Positions 14,353-22,690 of a DNA stretch of 22,733 bases are shown in pieces. Made by a program: the position numbers and the translations under genes. The notes below the pieces were generated by a model, which saw only the letters and a program-made list of their open reading frames with translations, was not told the origin of the DNA and ran no database searches. Each line of letters starts with the position of its first letter. Position 1 is the stretch's first letter. The stretch is from an uncultured bacterium (GTDB lineage: Bacteria > Patescibacteriota > Minisyncoccia > UBA6257 > JAGGUH01): positions 1 through 22,733 of the forward strand of contig CALGBJ010000077.1 in the NCBI GenBank assembly GCA_937877385.1, given 5' to 3'.

Positions 14353-15090
14353 ATGTTTTGTTTCTTCAAAATAATTCAGCAATTAATTTTGCCTAGTATT
14401 TTTATTTTCTTTCTTTTTCTTCTTTCTCTTTTTTTGATTTTAAAAAAGAAGAAAGCTGGTAAATACCTTTTAATTTTCTCTATTTTTCTTTATTATTTTT
14501 TTTCAATAACGCCGACCAGCGATCTTTTAATTTGTCCTTTGGAAAAAGGATATTCTCAAAAACAAGACAAACAAAAAATACCATTCATTGTTGTTTTAAG
14601 TGGTGGCTTTGCAAGTCAATTAGAAGAAGATGAAAATTCTTTATCAGAGAGTTCCTTAAAAAGAGCGGTAAAAGCATTTAAGATTTATCAAGAGAGTTCT
14701 TTAAAGCCAAAAATTATTCTCTCTGGCAATTTTTCTTCTTTTAAAAATGAAGCCGAAGAGATGGCTAATTTTCTATTTTCTTTAGGCGTACCTAAAGAAA
14801 ATATTATTATAGAAAGAGAAGCAAAAAATACTTGGCAATCAGCCAAAAAAGTCAAAAATTTAGTTGCTGAAAAGAAATTTTTTTTAGTGAGTTCGGCTTT
14901 TCATTTGAAAAGAGCCGAGATGGCCTTTAGAAAAAATAACCTAAAACCAATTTTAATTGTCAGTGATTTTCGTTGCCAAGGAAAATATGATTTTTTTGAT
15001 TTTTTACCCCAGCCAAACAATCTCAAAAAAGCAAATCTTGCTTTTCATGAATATTTTGGCTGGCTTTTTTATAAATTTTTTCTAAACTAA
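14353..15090 (+). CDS. ElyC/SanA/YdcF-family (DUF218) membrane protein
   Basis: Residues 1 to about 52 form two hydrophobic helices (FIFFLFLLSLFLIL and YLLIFSIFLYYFFSI). The rest is a DUF218 Rossmann-like domain: FIVVLSGGFASQ at ~76, IILSGNFSS at ~120, EAEEMANFLFSLGVPKENII, the ExxAxNTWQSA motif and VSSAFHLKRAEMAFRK. Family members such as ElyC and SanA influence cell-envelope polymer assembly, often linked to undecaprenyl-phosphate use. That fits coupling to the preceding glycan ligase (four-base gap). The exact activity is unknown. Its last nine bases overlap the convergent transketolase gene. Confidence 0.85.
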   Translation: MFCFFKIIQQLILPSIFIFFLFLLSLFLILKKKKAGKYLLIFSIFLYYFFSITPTSDLLICPLEKGYSQKQDKQKIPFIVVLSGGFASQLEEDENSLSESSLKRAVKAFKIYQESSLKPKIILSGNFSSFKNEAEEMANFLFSLGVPKENIIIEREAKNTWQSAKKVKNLVAEKKFFLVSSAFHLKRAEMAFRKNNLKPILIVSDFRCQGKYDFFDFLPQPNNLKKANLAFHEYFGWLFYKFFLN

Positions 15091-15942
15091 ATTTTTTCTA
15101 ATTTGAGAGATAGCTGATTGGTATTCTTTTTCATTAGGAACTTTGCCGTGCCATGCTGACTTCCATTGCATAAAATCTACTCCGTAACCAGGAATTGTCC
15201 GGAAAATTATTACTACTGGCTTGGCTATTTCTTTTGCCTCTTCGAATTTTTCTTTGACATCTTTTAAATCATTTCCTTTCCCTTCTAAAACATGCCAGGA
15301 AAAACTTTGATATTTTTCCTTTAAAAGGGCAAGAGGCATAACTTCTTCAGTAAAGCCATCAATTTGGATTTCGTTTCTATCAATAAAGGCAATTAGGTTT
15401 GGTAGTTTTAGTTTGCCAGCCAGCATAACTGCTTCCCAGGTATTTCCGCAATCTTGTTCGCCATCGCTCATTCCGCAGAAGACCTGCCATTTTTCCTGAT
15501 TAAGTTTGGCTGCTAAAGCCAAGCCAATGCTTTGAGAAAGGCCTTCGCCTAAGGGTCCGGAAGAGGTTTCAATGCCTGGTAGATGGTTTCTGGAAGGATG
15601 GCCTTGCAACCTCGAGCCAAATTTTCTTAAAGTTAAGAGCTCTTCTTTTTTTAAAAAACCGGCTTCAGCCATCACGGCATAGAGAGCTGGGGCATAATGA
15701 CCGTTAGAAATAACTAATCTATCTCTTGCTGGCCAATTAGGCTCTTCTGGCTTGTAATTCAAAATGCCAGCCAAAAATAAAATCAGATATTGTTCGACTA
15801 CGCCCAAAGAGCCGGCTAAATGGCCAGATTTTGCTTGCCAGACCATTTTCAAAATTTCTTCTCTTATTTGCCATCTAAGTTTTTCTAAACTTTTTAAATC
15901 TAAAACTTTTCTCATTTTTCTTTGTTTGTAATTGCTAACCAA
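15082..15942 (-). CDS. Transketolase, N-terminal (ThDP-binding) subunit
   Basis: Thiamine-diphosphate half of a split transketolase, a pentose-phosphate pathway enzyme. Motifs are SGHLAGSLG, RDRLVISNGHYAPALYAV, LQGHPSRN, TSSGPLGEGLSQSIGLAL and the ThDP/Mg motif SDGEQDCGNTWEA ... IDRNEIQIDG. The first Gly of the usual GDG is Ser, a variant I believe occurs in split transketolases. A start at 15915 (MRKVLDLKSLEKL) is at least as likely as 15942. The C-terminal partner (Pyr plus C domains) is not adjacent: upstream is the Mur ligase and downstream is a convergent gene. It is probably cotranscribed with trmD and the ligase. Confidence 0.92.
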   Translation of the reverse strand: MVSNYKQRKMRKVLDLKSLEKLRWQIREEILKMVWQAKSGHLAGSLGVVEQYLILFLAGILNYKPEEPNWPARDRLVISNGHYAPALYAVMAEAGFLKKEELLTLRKFGSRLQGHPSRNHLPGIETSSGPLGEGLSQSIGLALAAKLNQEKWQVFCGMSDGEQDCGNTWEAVMLAGKLKLPNLIAFIDRNEIQIDGFTEEVMPLALLKEKYQSFSWHVLEGKGNDLKDVKEKFEEAKEIAKPVVIIFRTIPGYGVDFMQWKSAWHGKVPNEKEYQSAISQIRKNLV

Positions 15943-15970
15943 TTTGTTAACGATTTGATTGTTATTATCT

Positions 15971-16031
15971 CCCTCCCCCTCCTTACTCCTCCCCCTCCCT
16001 CTGGGAGGGGGAGGATATAGGTGGGGGAGGG
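15971..16031. repeat. Nested C-rich/G-rich palindrome between Mur ligase and transketolase genes
   Basis: The inner stem CCTCCCCCTCCC (15988-15999) pairs perfectly with GGGAGGGGGAGG (16003-16014) around TCT. The outer arm CCCTCCCCC (15971-15979) pairs with GGGGGAGGG (16023-16031). On the + strand the right half has four G-runs (GGGAGGGGG, then GGGGGAGGG), so a G-quadruplex is possible, with an i-motif on the other strand. It lies on the path of leftward transcription. No U-run follows in that direction, so it is not a standard terminator. Confidence 0.7.
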
Positions 16032-16065
16032 TCTATTTGTCCAATAACTTTAAAACACTATTTTT

Positions 16066-17401
<1,336 letters not shown>

Positions 17402-17412
<11 letters not shown>

Positions 17413-18151
17413 CTTTTTTCAAATATTTTTCAATTTCCTTTTTTCGCCAAAGAGAAATTTTTTGGTGATTGCCAGAGAGAAGAACTTTTGGGACTGACCA
17501 GCAAATTTTTTTGTTTTTAGGAAAAGGATAAAATTTTTCTGGCCGAGTGTAAACAGGATAGGAGAGAATTTTTTCTTTTCCTTGAGAAAGAAAATTTTCT
17601 CCAAAGAGTTTTTTTAATCTTTCTTCTTCAATTGATTCTTTTTTGCCGATAGCCGAAGGAATTAATCTGGTTAAACTTTCAATTAAAACTAGGGCTGGTA
17701 ATTCTCCGCCACTGAGAATAAAATTTCCTAAAGAAATTTCTTTGTCAGCAATGTATTTAGCCACTCTTTCATCAACGCCTTCGTATCGTCCGCAGATTAA
17801 AATTAAATGTTCAAGTTTTAGTAATTGTCGAAGAAGTTTCTGGTTGAGAATTTCTCCTTTTAGAGAAAAAAGAATAACTTTTCTTTTTTTCTTTTTTATT
17901 TTTTTTGCTTTTTGAACTGCTTTGAAAATTGGTTCGATTTTCATTACCATTCCTGGTCCGCCGCCATAAGGAGTGTCGTCAACGGTTTTGTGTTTGTCTT
18001 GAGTAAAATCTCTTGGATTGAAAAATCTTACTTTAATTAATCCCTTTTTTTGAGAGGAAGAAAGAAGACCTTTTTGGAAATATGGTTTAATCAGCTCTGG
18101 AAAAATCGAAATGATATCAAAAATCATATTCTTCATTTTAGCAAAGATCAT
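17402..18151 (-). CDS. trmD: tRNA (guanine-37-N1)-methyltransferase
   Basis: SPOUT-class enzyme that uses S-adenosylmethionine to make m1G37 in tRNAs and prevent frameshifting. The conserved start MIFDIISIFPELIKPYF lies at residue 9, so translation may begin at 18127 rather than 18151. Motifs are DDTPYGGGPGMVMK, LICGRYEGVDERV, the trefoil-knot segment SLGNFILSGGELPALVLIES, PVYTRPEKF and LLSGNHQKISLWR. Compared with E. coli TrmD as I remember it, the interdomain linker is about 12 residues longer, and the catalytic Asp169 position looks like Glu (SIEEERL for the usual EEDSF). It is the first gene of the leftward unit and is divergent from the ferritin-like gene. Confidence 0.95.
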
Positions 18152-18171
18152 TAGAAAAGCAAAGTTATCTC

Positions 18172-18200
18172 TTCTTTATTTAAGAAAAATTTGTTATAAT
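18172..18200 (+). promoter_or_regulatory. Extended -10 promoter for the ferritin-CDF-glycosyltransferase unit
   Basis: TATAAT at 18195-18200 is preceded by TG one base upstream (TGTTATAAT), a perfect extended -10. The -35 position (18172-18177, TTCTTT) is weak, as is usual for extended -10 promoters. The predicted start near 18207 gives a ~40-base leader before the ATG at 18249. Confidence 0.65.
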
Positions 18201-18248
18201 TAGAAACAAGGTCGGTGATAAGTTGTAAAAGTAAAAATAAAATAATAA

Positions 18249-18470
18249 ATGAACAGCAAAGATTTAAAGAACTTAAGAGAAGATTTAATAGGTGAATTGG
18301 AGGCGATTAATCAGTACCAAAAGCACATAGATGAAACTGATAATGAGGAAATTAAAAAAGTCTTGTCTCATATTGCAGACGACGAAAAAGAACACTTTGC
18401 TGAACTGACAAAACTTATTAGAGAATTGGATAAAACTCAAAAAGAGAAATTTAAAAAAGAGGAATTATAG
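18249..18470 (+). CDS. Mini-ferritin-like protein (EncFtn-type two-helix domain)
   Basis: A 73-residue, very acidic/basic two-helix protein. ELEAINQYQKHID (helix 1) and IADDEKEHFAELTKLI (helix 2) match the ferritin-like ExxxxxxY/ExxH pattern. Glu16, Glu46 and His49 have exactly the spacing of Glu32, Glu62 and His65 of Rhodospirillum rubrum encapsulated ferritin, and Tyr23 also matches. A single chain has only two of the four ferritin helices, so a dimer would be needed to build the di-iron site, as in EncFtn. There is no obvious C-terminal encapsulin-targeting peptide and no encapsulin gene in the window. It is 15 bases upstream of a CDF metal exporter, which suggests metal storage or detoxification. 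It could also be a generic rubrerythrin-like fragment. Confidence 0.75.
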   Translation: MNSKDLKNLREDLIGELEAINQYQKHIDETDNEEIKKVLSHIADDEKEHFAELTKLIRELDKTQKEKFKKEEL

Positions 18471-18485
18471 AACAAAAGAATAAAA

Positions 18486-19535
18486 ATGAAAGAGAGAATT
18501 GCTTTGCTTTCTATAACTTCAAATATCTTTTTAACTCTGATAAAAATTTCTGCTGGTTTTTTGTCTCATTCAAGTGCAGTCTTGGCTGAAGGATTTCATT
18601 CGTTAACTGATGTTTTTTCTTCATTTATTGGCTTTTTAGGAATTAAAATCTCGAAAAAACCGGCTGACAGGAAATATCCTTATGGATATTTTAAATTTGA
18701 GGTTTTGGCTGGTTTTTTTATTACTTTGATTTTATTTATAACCGGCATTTTTATCTTTTATGAGAGTTATCAAAAGTTTTTAAATCCTTCTCGGATTTCA
18801 TTGCCAAAAATTGCTCTTTTAGTTATGGCTTTTTCTGTTTTGATTAACGAGATAATGTCTAGATTGAAAATTTATTATGGGCGGAAAGAAAATTCAGTGG
18901 CTTTGATTTCTGACGGTTTTCATTCAAGGGTTGATGTTTTTTCTTCTTTGATCGTTTTCCTCGGCTTGATTTTTTCCCAAAAATTTTTATTTTTAGATCC
19001 AATCTTGTCTTTTTTGATTGGTTTTTATATTATCAAAGAGTCGCTTTCTTTGGGCAAGGAAGCAGTTGATTCTCTTTTAGATACTTCAGCTCCTCCGGAA
19101 ATTGAAGATAAAATTAGAGAAATTTGTCGGTCAGAAAATATTCAGCTTGCTGATTTGAGAACTCAAAAAAGAGGTTCGGCTTTTACTGCCAATTTAGAGA
19201 TTGAATTACCGAAAAACTTGAGTGTAGAGGAAGCAGAAAAAGTTTCTGAAAATTTAAGAAAAAAATTAATGGCAAAAATTGAAAATTTAGTTTATTTAGC
19301 AATTCAAATTAAGAGTCACCAGCTTGAAAGCAATTTTTACCAGCCGGCTTTTGGCCAAGGCTTTGGCTGGCAAAGAAGAGGAAAGTTTAGAAAGGAAGGA
19401 GAAAGAGGAGAAGGTAAGGGACCGTCTGATTATTGTGTCTGTCCAAAATGTGGTTATAAAACTGAGCATAAAAGAGGAATTCCTTGTAGAACTTTGACTT
19501 GTCCAAATTGTCATATTCCTTTGCAACGAGAATAA
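18486..19535 (+). CDS. Cation diffusion facilitator with C-terminal Cys-rich (zinc-ribbon-like) tail
   Basis: Proton-coupled divalent-cation exporter of the CDF family, 349 residues, six predicted membrane helices within residues 1 to ~195. The transport-site pairs are HxxxD in both helices 2 (His38, Asp42) and 5 (His146, Asp150), a Zn-type arrangement rather than the DxxxD of Mn exporters; Fe or Co remain possible. Residues ~195-285 are the cytosolic dimerisation domain (SLGKEAVDSLLDTSAPPEIE onward). The tail adds a Gly/Arg linker and a zinc-ribbon-like motif, Cys319-Cys322 and Cys339-Cys342 with extra Cys317, Cys334 and His343. The gene lies between the mini-ferritin and a glycosyltransferase, likely one operon. 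Confidence 0.9.
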   Translation: MKERIALLSITSNIFLTLIKISAGFLSHSSAVLAEGFHSLTDVFSSFIGFLGIKISKKPADRKYPYGYFKFEVLAGFFITLILFITGIFIFYESYQKFLNPSRISLPKIALLVMAFSVLINEIMSRLKIYYGRKENSVALISDGFHSRVDVFSSLIVFLGLIFSQKFLFLDPILSFLIGFYIIKESLSLGKEAVDSLLDTSAPPEIEDKIREICRSENIQLADLRTQKRGSAFTANLEIELPKNLSVEEAEKVSENLRKKLMAKIENLVYLAIQIKSHQLESNFYQPAFGQGFGWQRRGKFRKEGERGEGKGPSDYCVCPKCGYKTEHKRGIPCRTLTCPNCHIPLQRE

Positions 19536-19544
19536 AATTTAGAA

Positions 19545-20762
19545 ATGAAAATAGTTAACCCTGCCAAAGTTAAAAAAGTTGAATTACTAGTTGGCATTCC
19601 TTCTTATAACGAAGAAAAAACCATCCGGAAAGTTACTGAAGTTATTTCTCAAGGATTAGAGAAATTTTTCCCCAAAATTCCTTCAGCAATTGTTAATCTT
19701 GATAACTGCTCGCCGGATGGAACAAGAAGAGAATTTTTCAAAGTTAAGACAAAAATTCCTTTGATTTACCTTTCAACTCCGGCTAACAAGAGAGGAAAAG
19801 GTTATAATCTTTATAACCTCTTTTTATTTAGCCGACAACTCCAAGCAAGTAAAATAGCCACTTTTGATGCTGATTTAAATAGTATTACTCCTGTTTGGCT
19901 TAAGTCTCTTCTTTCTCCTTTGTTTCAAGGATGGGATTATGTTACTCCTTGGTATGCTCGGCAGAAAATCGATGGGACAATTACCAACCTTCTTTGTTAT
20001 CCTTTAGTTTATGGACTTTTAGGTAAAAATATTCGTCAGCCAATTGGTGGTGAGTTTGCTTTTAATAAAAAGTTAGTTAATCATTGGTTGAAACAAAAAT
20101 GGACTAAAGAAATAAATCAGTATGGCATTGATATTTTTATGACTTTAGAAGCGATTTTTTCTGGGGTTAAAATTTGCCAAGCAAAATTAGGAAAGAAAAT
20201 TCACCGGTCAAGCAATCCTCGTCTTTCACCAATGTTTGTTCAGGTTTCTAAAACATTGTTTAGAATAATCATTTCTCATCTTTCTCAAATTCTCAAAATA
20301 GAAAAGATTTGTCAACCGCCAATTTTGGGAAGTAATTTGTTTTCTTTACCTTCTTCAAAAGAATTATCTAAATCAGATTACCAGAGAATGAGAGAAATTT
20401 TCTTTAAAGGAGTTGCGGCTAACCGATTTTTAATTAGAAAAATTTTTTCGGAAGAGATAATTGAAAAATTGGCAAAGATGGAAAAAGAGAAAAAGATTGA
20501 AATAAAAGATTCTTTATGGGCAAAAATAGTTTATCGAATCTTAGCCGCTTTTAAAGACAAGGTAGGCTCTTCACACCGCCCTTATAACAAAAGCGGTGCG
20601 GAGATTATTGATTTGTTGAGGATTTTCTATTTTGGTCGGATAGTTAGTTTTTGTCAGGAGATAGATGATTTGGATTATCAAAAATTCGAGAGAAAGGTTG
20701 GTCGTCAAGCAAAATGTTTTTGGAAGTTTCGCCATTACTTTTTTTCTCTGCTTGAAAGTTGA
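19545..20762 (+). CDS. GT-A glycosyltransferase, mannosylglycerate/glucosyl-phosphoglycerate synthase-like
   Basis: Nucleotide-sugar-dependent glycosyltransferase of 405 residues. LLVGIPSYNEEKTIRKV opens a GT-2-like fold. Next come RGKGYNLYN (Arg83-Gly86), the metal-binding DAD (108-110), QPIGGEFAF (165-173) and QYGIDIFM (Gly194-Asp196), then a conserved-looking KKIHRSS. The order GKG, DAD, QPxGGE, GID is that of mannosylglycerate synthase (GT78) and GpgS-type (GT81) enzymes, which build compatible solutes or polysaccharide primers. The C-terminal ~130 residues are helical and unrecognised. Cytosolic; no membrane segment. Donor and acceptor are not determinable. It follows the CDF gene by nine bases, and its stop overlaps the tRNA promoter. 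Confidence 0.82.
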   Translation: MKIVNPAKVKKVELLVGIPSYNEEKTIRKVTEVISQGLEKFFPKIPSAIVNLDNCSPDGTRREFFKVKTKIPLIYLSTPANKRGKGYNLYNLFLFSRQLQASKIATFDADLNSITPVWLKSLLSPLFQGWDYVTPWYARQKIDGTITNLLCYPLVYGLLGKNIRQPIGGEFAFNKKLVNHWLKQKWTKEINQYGIDIFMTLEAIFSGVKICQAKLGKKIHRSSNPRLSPMFVQVSKTLFRIIISHLSQILKIEKICQPPILGSNLFSLPSSKELSKSDYQRMREIFFKGVAANRFLIRKIFSEEIIEKLAKMEKEKKIEIKDSLWAKIVYRILAAFKDKVGSSHRPYNKSGAEIIDLLRIFYFGRIVSFCQEIDDLDYQKFERKVGRQAKCFWKFRHYFFSLLES

Positions 20763-20787
20763 CTTTAGAAATTATTTTTTTTAAAAT
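20759..20787 (+). promoter_or_regulatory. Promoter for tRNA-Ile
   Basis: TTGACT (20759-20764) and TAAAAT (20782-20787) each match five of six consensus bases and are spaced by exactly 17. The predicted start is about 17 bases before the tRNA 5' end. The -35 box overlaps the stop codon of the glycosyltransferase gene. Confidence 0.7.
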
Positions 20788-20810
20788 AAATACAAGCTAA
20801 TTAGTTTGTT

Positions 20811-20882
20811 GGGCACGTAGTTCAGTGGTAGAACGCTTCTCTGATAAAGAAGAGGTGGAAGGTTCGATTCCTTCCGTGCCCA
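20811..20882 (+). tRNA. tRNA-Ile (anticodon GAU)
   Basis: Full cloverleaf: acceptor GGGCACG/CGTGCCC, D stem GTTC/GAAC with loop AGTGGTA, anticodon stem CTTCT/AGAAG around CTGATAA (anticodon GAT at 20843-20845), T stem GAAGG/CCTTC with loop TTCGATT, discriminator A at 20882. CCA is not encoded (the next bases are CTA), so a CCA-adding enzyme is needed. It has its own promoter and lies 44 bases before the next gene, which may be cotranscribed. Confidence 0.95.
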
Positions 20883-20926
20883 CTAATTTATTAATTATCT
20901 GGGAAATTGAATAAGTTTTATTTTAG

Positions 20927-22690
20927 ATGAAGGAAAAAGTTATTTATATAAAAAAACAAGAAGATTTAGCTTCGGTAGTGGAGAAAATTATTTTAAGTTT
21001 ATCAGATGAGTTGATTTTAGTGATACCAAGAAATTCTAATTTAGCTGAACGTCGTCTAAATTTTAAAATTTTAAAAAGAGAGGCAGATTTTTCAAAGAAA
21101 AAAATTTATTTAGATACTGAAGATGAAAAAGTAAAGAGGTTTGCTCAAGAAGAGGATATTCCTTTAGTTGATGATTATAGTCAGTTTTTTGGGTCTGAGG
21201 AAGCTGGAACAAAAGGAAAGAAGATGGCTGATATTTTTATTAGAAAAGGAAAGAGAAAGGCAAGAAAAAGAAGTAGGGGTGGTCCCAAAAAAGATTTTCC
21301 TTCAATAGAAGAAAAAACACTCGAAAAAGAAGAATCTTTTAAAGATGAAGAAAAAGAGCAATTGCTTAATAGAATAGAAGAATTGCCTAAGGCGAAGGAA
21401 GGGATGGATTTTTGGCAAAGATTGATGGAAAAAAACAGAAGAGAGAAAGAGATAGAGAATGGAGACGCTTTAGAAGAAAAAAAACTTTCCCAAATTTTCT
21501 CTAAAGAAAAGAAGAGCAAGAAAAAAATTGCTTTCTTTCTTTCTGTGCCAGCATTTTTTATTTTATTTTATTTTTTTCTCTTTATTCTACCTAAAGCAGA
21601 GATAACTCTTAACAGCCAGCAGGACAAGAAAGAAATAAATATCTCAGCAACGATTGATTTGGAGGCAAAGAAAGTTGATTTAGAGAATAATCTTTTACCA
21701 GGCAAGTTATTAGTTTTCCAAAGAGAAGTTGATAAGAAGTTTCCGGCCAGTGGTAGCAAACAGATAGAAGAAAGGGCCCATGGTGTTATTAGAATTTTTA
21801 ACGCTTATAGTTCCAGTCCTCAGGTTTTAATAGGTCATCCAACTGATAAAAAGTATCAAACTCGTTTTTTAAGTTCTGATGGAAAAGTTTTTCGCCTTCA
21901 TAAAAGAATAGTTATTCCTGGAGCAAAGATTGCTGGAGGCAAAATTGTACCTTCACATATTGACGTTGAAGTTTTTGCTGATGAACCGGGCGAGGAGTAC
22001 AATATTGGTCCTTCTAAATTTGTTATTGCTGCTTGGTGTGAAAAGAATAGTCCAAAGTGTAAAGGTTTTTACGCTCAGTCATTTCAGCCAATGAAAGGAG
22101 GGGCTAAAAAGGAAGTAAAAGTAGTCAGCCAAGAAGATATTGATAAAGCCAAAGATTTGGTTAGAAAAAATATAGAGTTTATTTTAGAAAGAGAATTTAA
22201 AGAGAAGATTCCCGAAGATTATTTTTCCTTGGAGAATGGTTGGCAAATTGAAGAAGAGTTTTTAGATTCAGAAGTTAAGGCTGGCGAGATAAAAAATGAA
22301 TTCAATCTTAAAGGCAAGTTTGTTTTGAAGGGAATAATTATTCCCAAAGATGAATTTTTAAATTTTGCCAAAGGTATTTTTAGTCAAAAAGAAGGAAGTG
22401 AGAAGTGGAGAGTGGTTGAAGTTGAGGGAAGGGTAAATAGTCTTTCTTTTGAAAAAGAGAAAGAAGGAGAAAAAGAGGTAGTTAAAGCTGATTTAACAAT
22501 TGAAATTTCCTTAAAGAGGAAGATAGACGAAAATGAAATTAAGAAAGAAATTCTTGGCAAAAATATTACTGAAGCGAGAGAGATTCTTGGCAAAAAAGAA
22601 GGAATTAATTCGGCAGAAATTTCTCTTAGGCCTTTTTGGTTAAGAAAAATTCCCAAAAAAAGAGAAAAAGTTGAAATAATTATTCGTTGA
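20927..22690 (+). CDS. Single-pass membrane protein with baseplate-J-like outer domain, function unknown
   Basis: 587 residues in four parts. (i) Residues 1-82 form a small alpha/beta domain (KVIYIKKQEDLASVVEKI, ELILVIPRNSNLA, KKIYLDTEDEKV) that resembles a Rossmann-like sensor. (ii) Residues ~83-198 are a highly charged, likely disordered linker. (iii) One membrane helix lies at about 201-221. (iv) A ~365-residue exterior domain follows; its first part (GVIRIFNAYSSSPQVL, TRFLSSDGKVFRLHKRIVIP, DVEVFADEPGEEYNIGPS) recalls the fold annotated as baseplate J/gp47-like in many CPR proteins. The cytosolic-N, outside-C topology is inferred from charge. There are no phage genes around it. I do not know its function. 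Confidence 0.8.
   Translation: MKEKVIYIKKQEDLASVVEKIILSLSDELILVIPRNSNLAERRLNFKILKREADFSKKKIYLDTEDEKVKRFAQEEDIPLVDDYSQFFGSEEAGTKGKKMADIFIRKGKRKARKRSRGGPKKDFPSIEEKTLEKEESFKDEEKEQLLNRIEELPKAKEGMDFWQRLMEKNRREKEIENGDALEEKKLSQIFSKEKKSKKKIAFFLSVPAFFILFYFFLFILPKAEITLNSQQDKKEINISATIDLEAKKVDLENNLLPGKLLVFQREVDKKFPASGSKQIEERAHGVIRIFNAYSSSPQVLIGHPTDKKYQTRFLSSDGKVFRLHKRIVIPGAKIAGGKIVPSHIDVEVFADEPGEEYNIGPSKFVIAAWCEKNSPKCKGFYAQSFQPMKGGAKKEVKVVSQEDIDKAKDLVRKNIEFILEREFKEKIPEDYFSLENGWQIEEEFLDSEVKAGEIKNEFNLKGKFVLKGIIIPKDEFLNFAKGIFSQKEGSEKWRVVEVEGRVNSLSFEKEKEGEKEVVKADLTIEISLKRKIDENEIKKEILGKNITEAREILGKKEGINSAEISLRPFWLRKIPKKREKVEIIIR

Noticed and set aside
20768..20790. AT-only palindrome after the glycosyltransferase as terminator
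   Set aside because: The stem is entirely A-T, and the same bases form the -10 region of a good tRNA promoter.
20811..20882. tRNA as an integration site for a mobile island
   Set aside because: No integrase and no duplicated tRNA 3' end within the window; flanking CTAATT-like similarity is too short and AT-rich.
20927..22690. Prophage remnant based on the baseplate-J resemblance
   Set aside because: No other phage genes nearby, and composition and coding style match the neighbours; such domains are seen in CPR chromosomal proteins.
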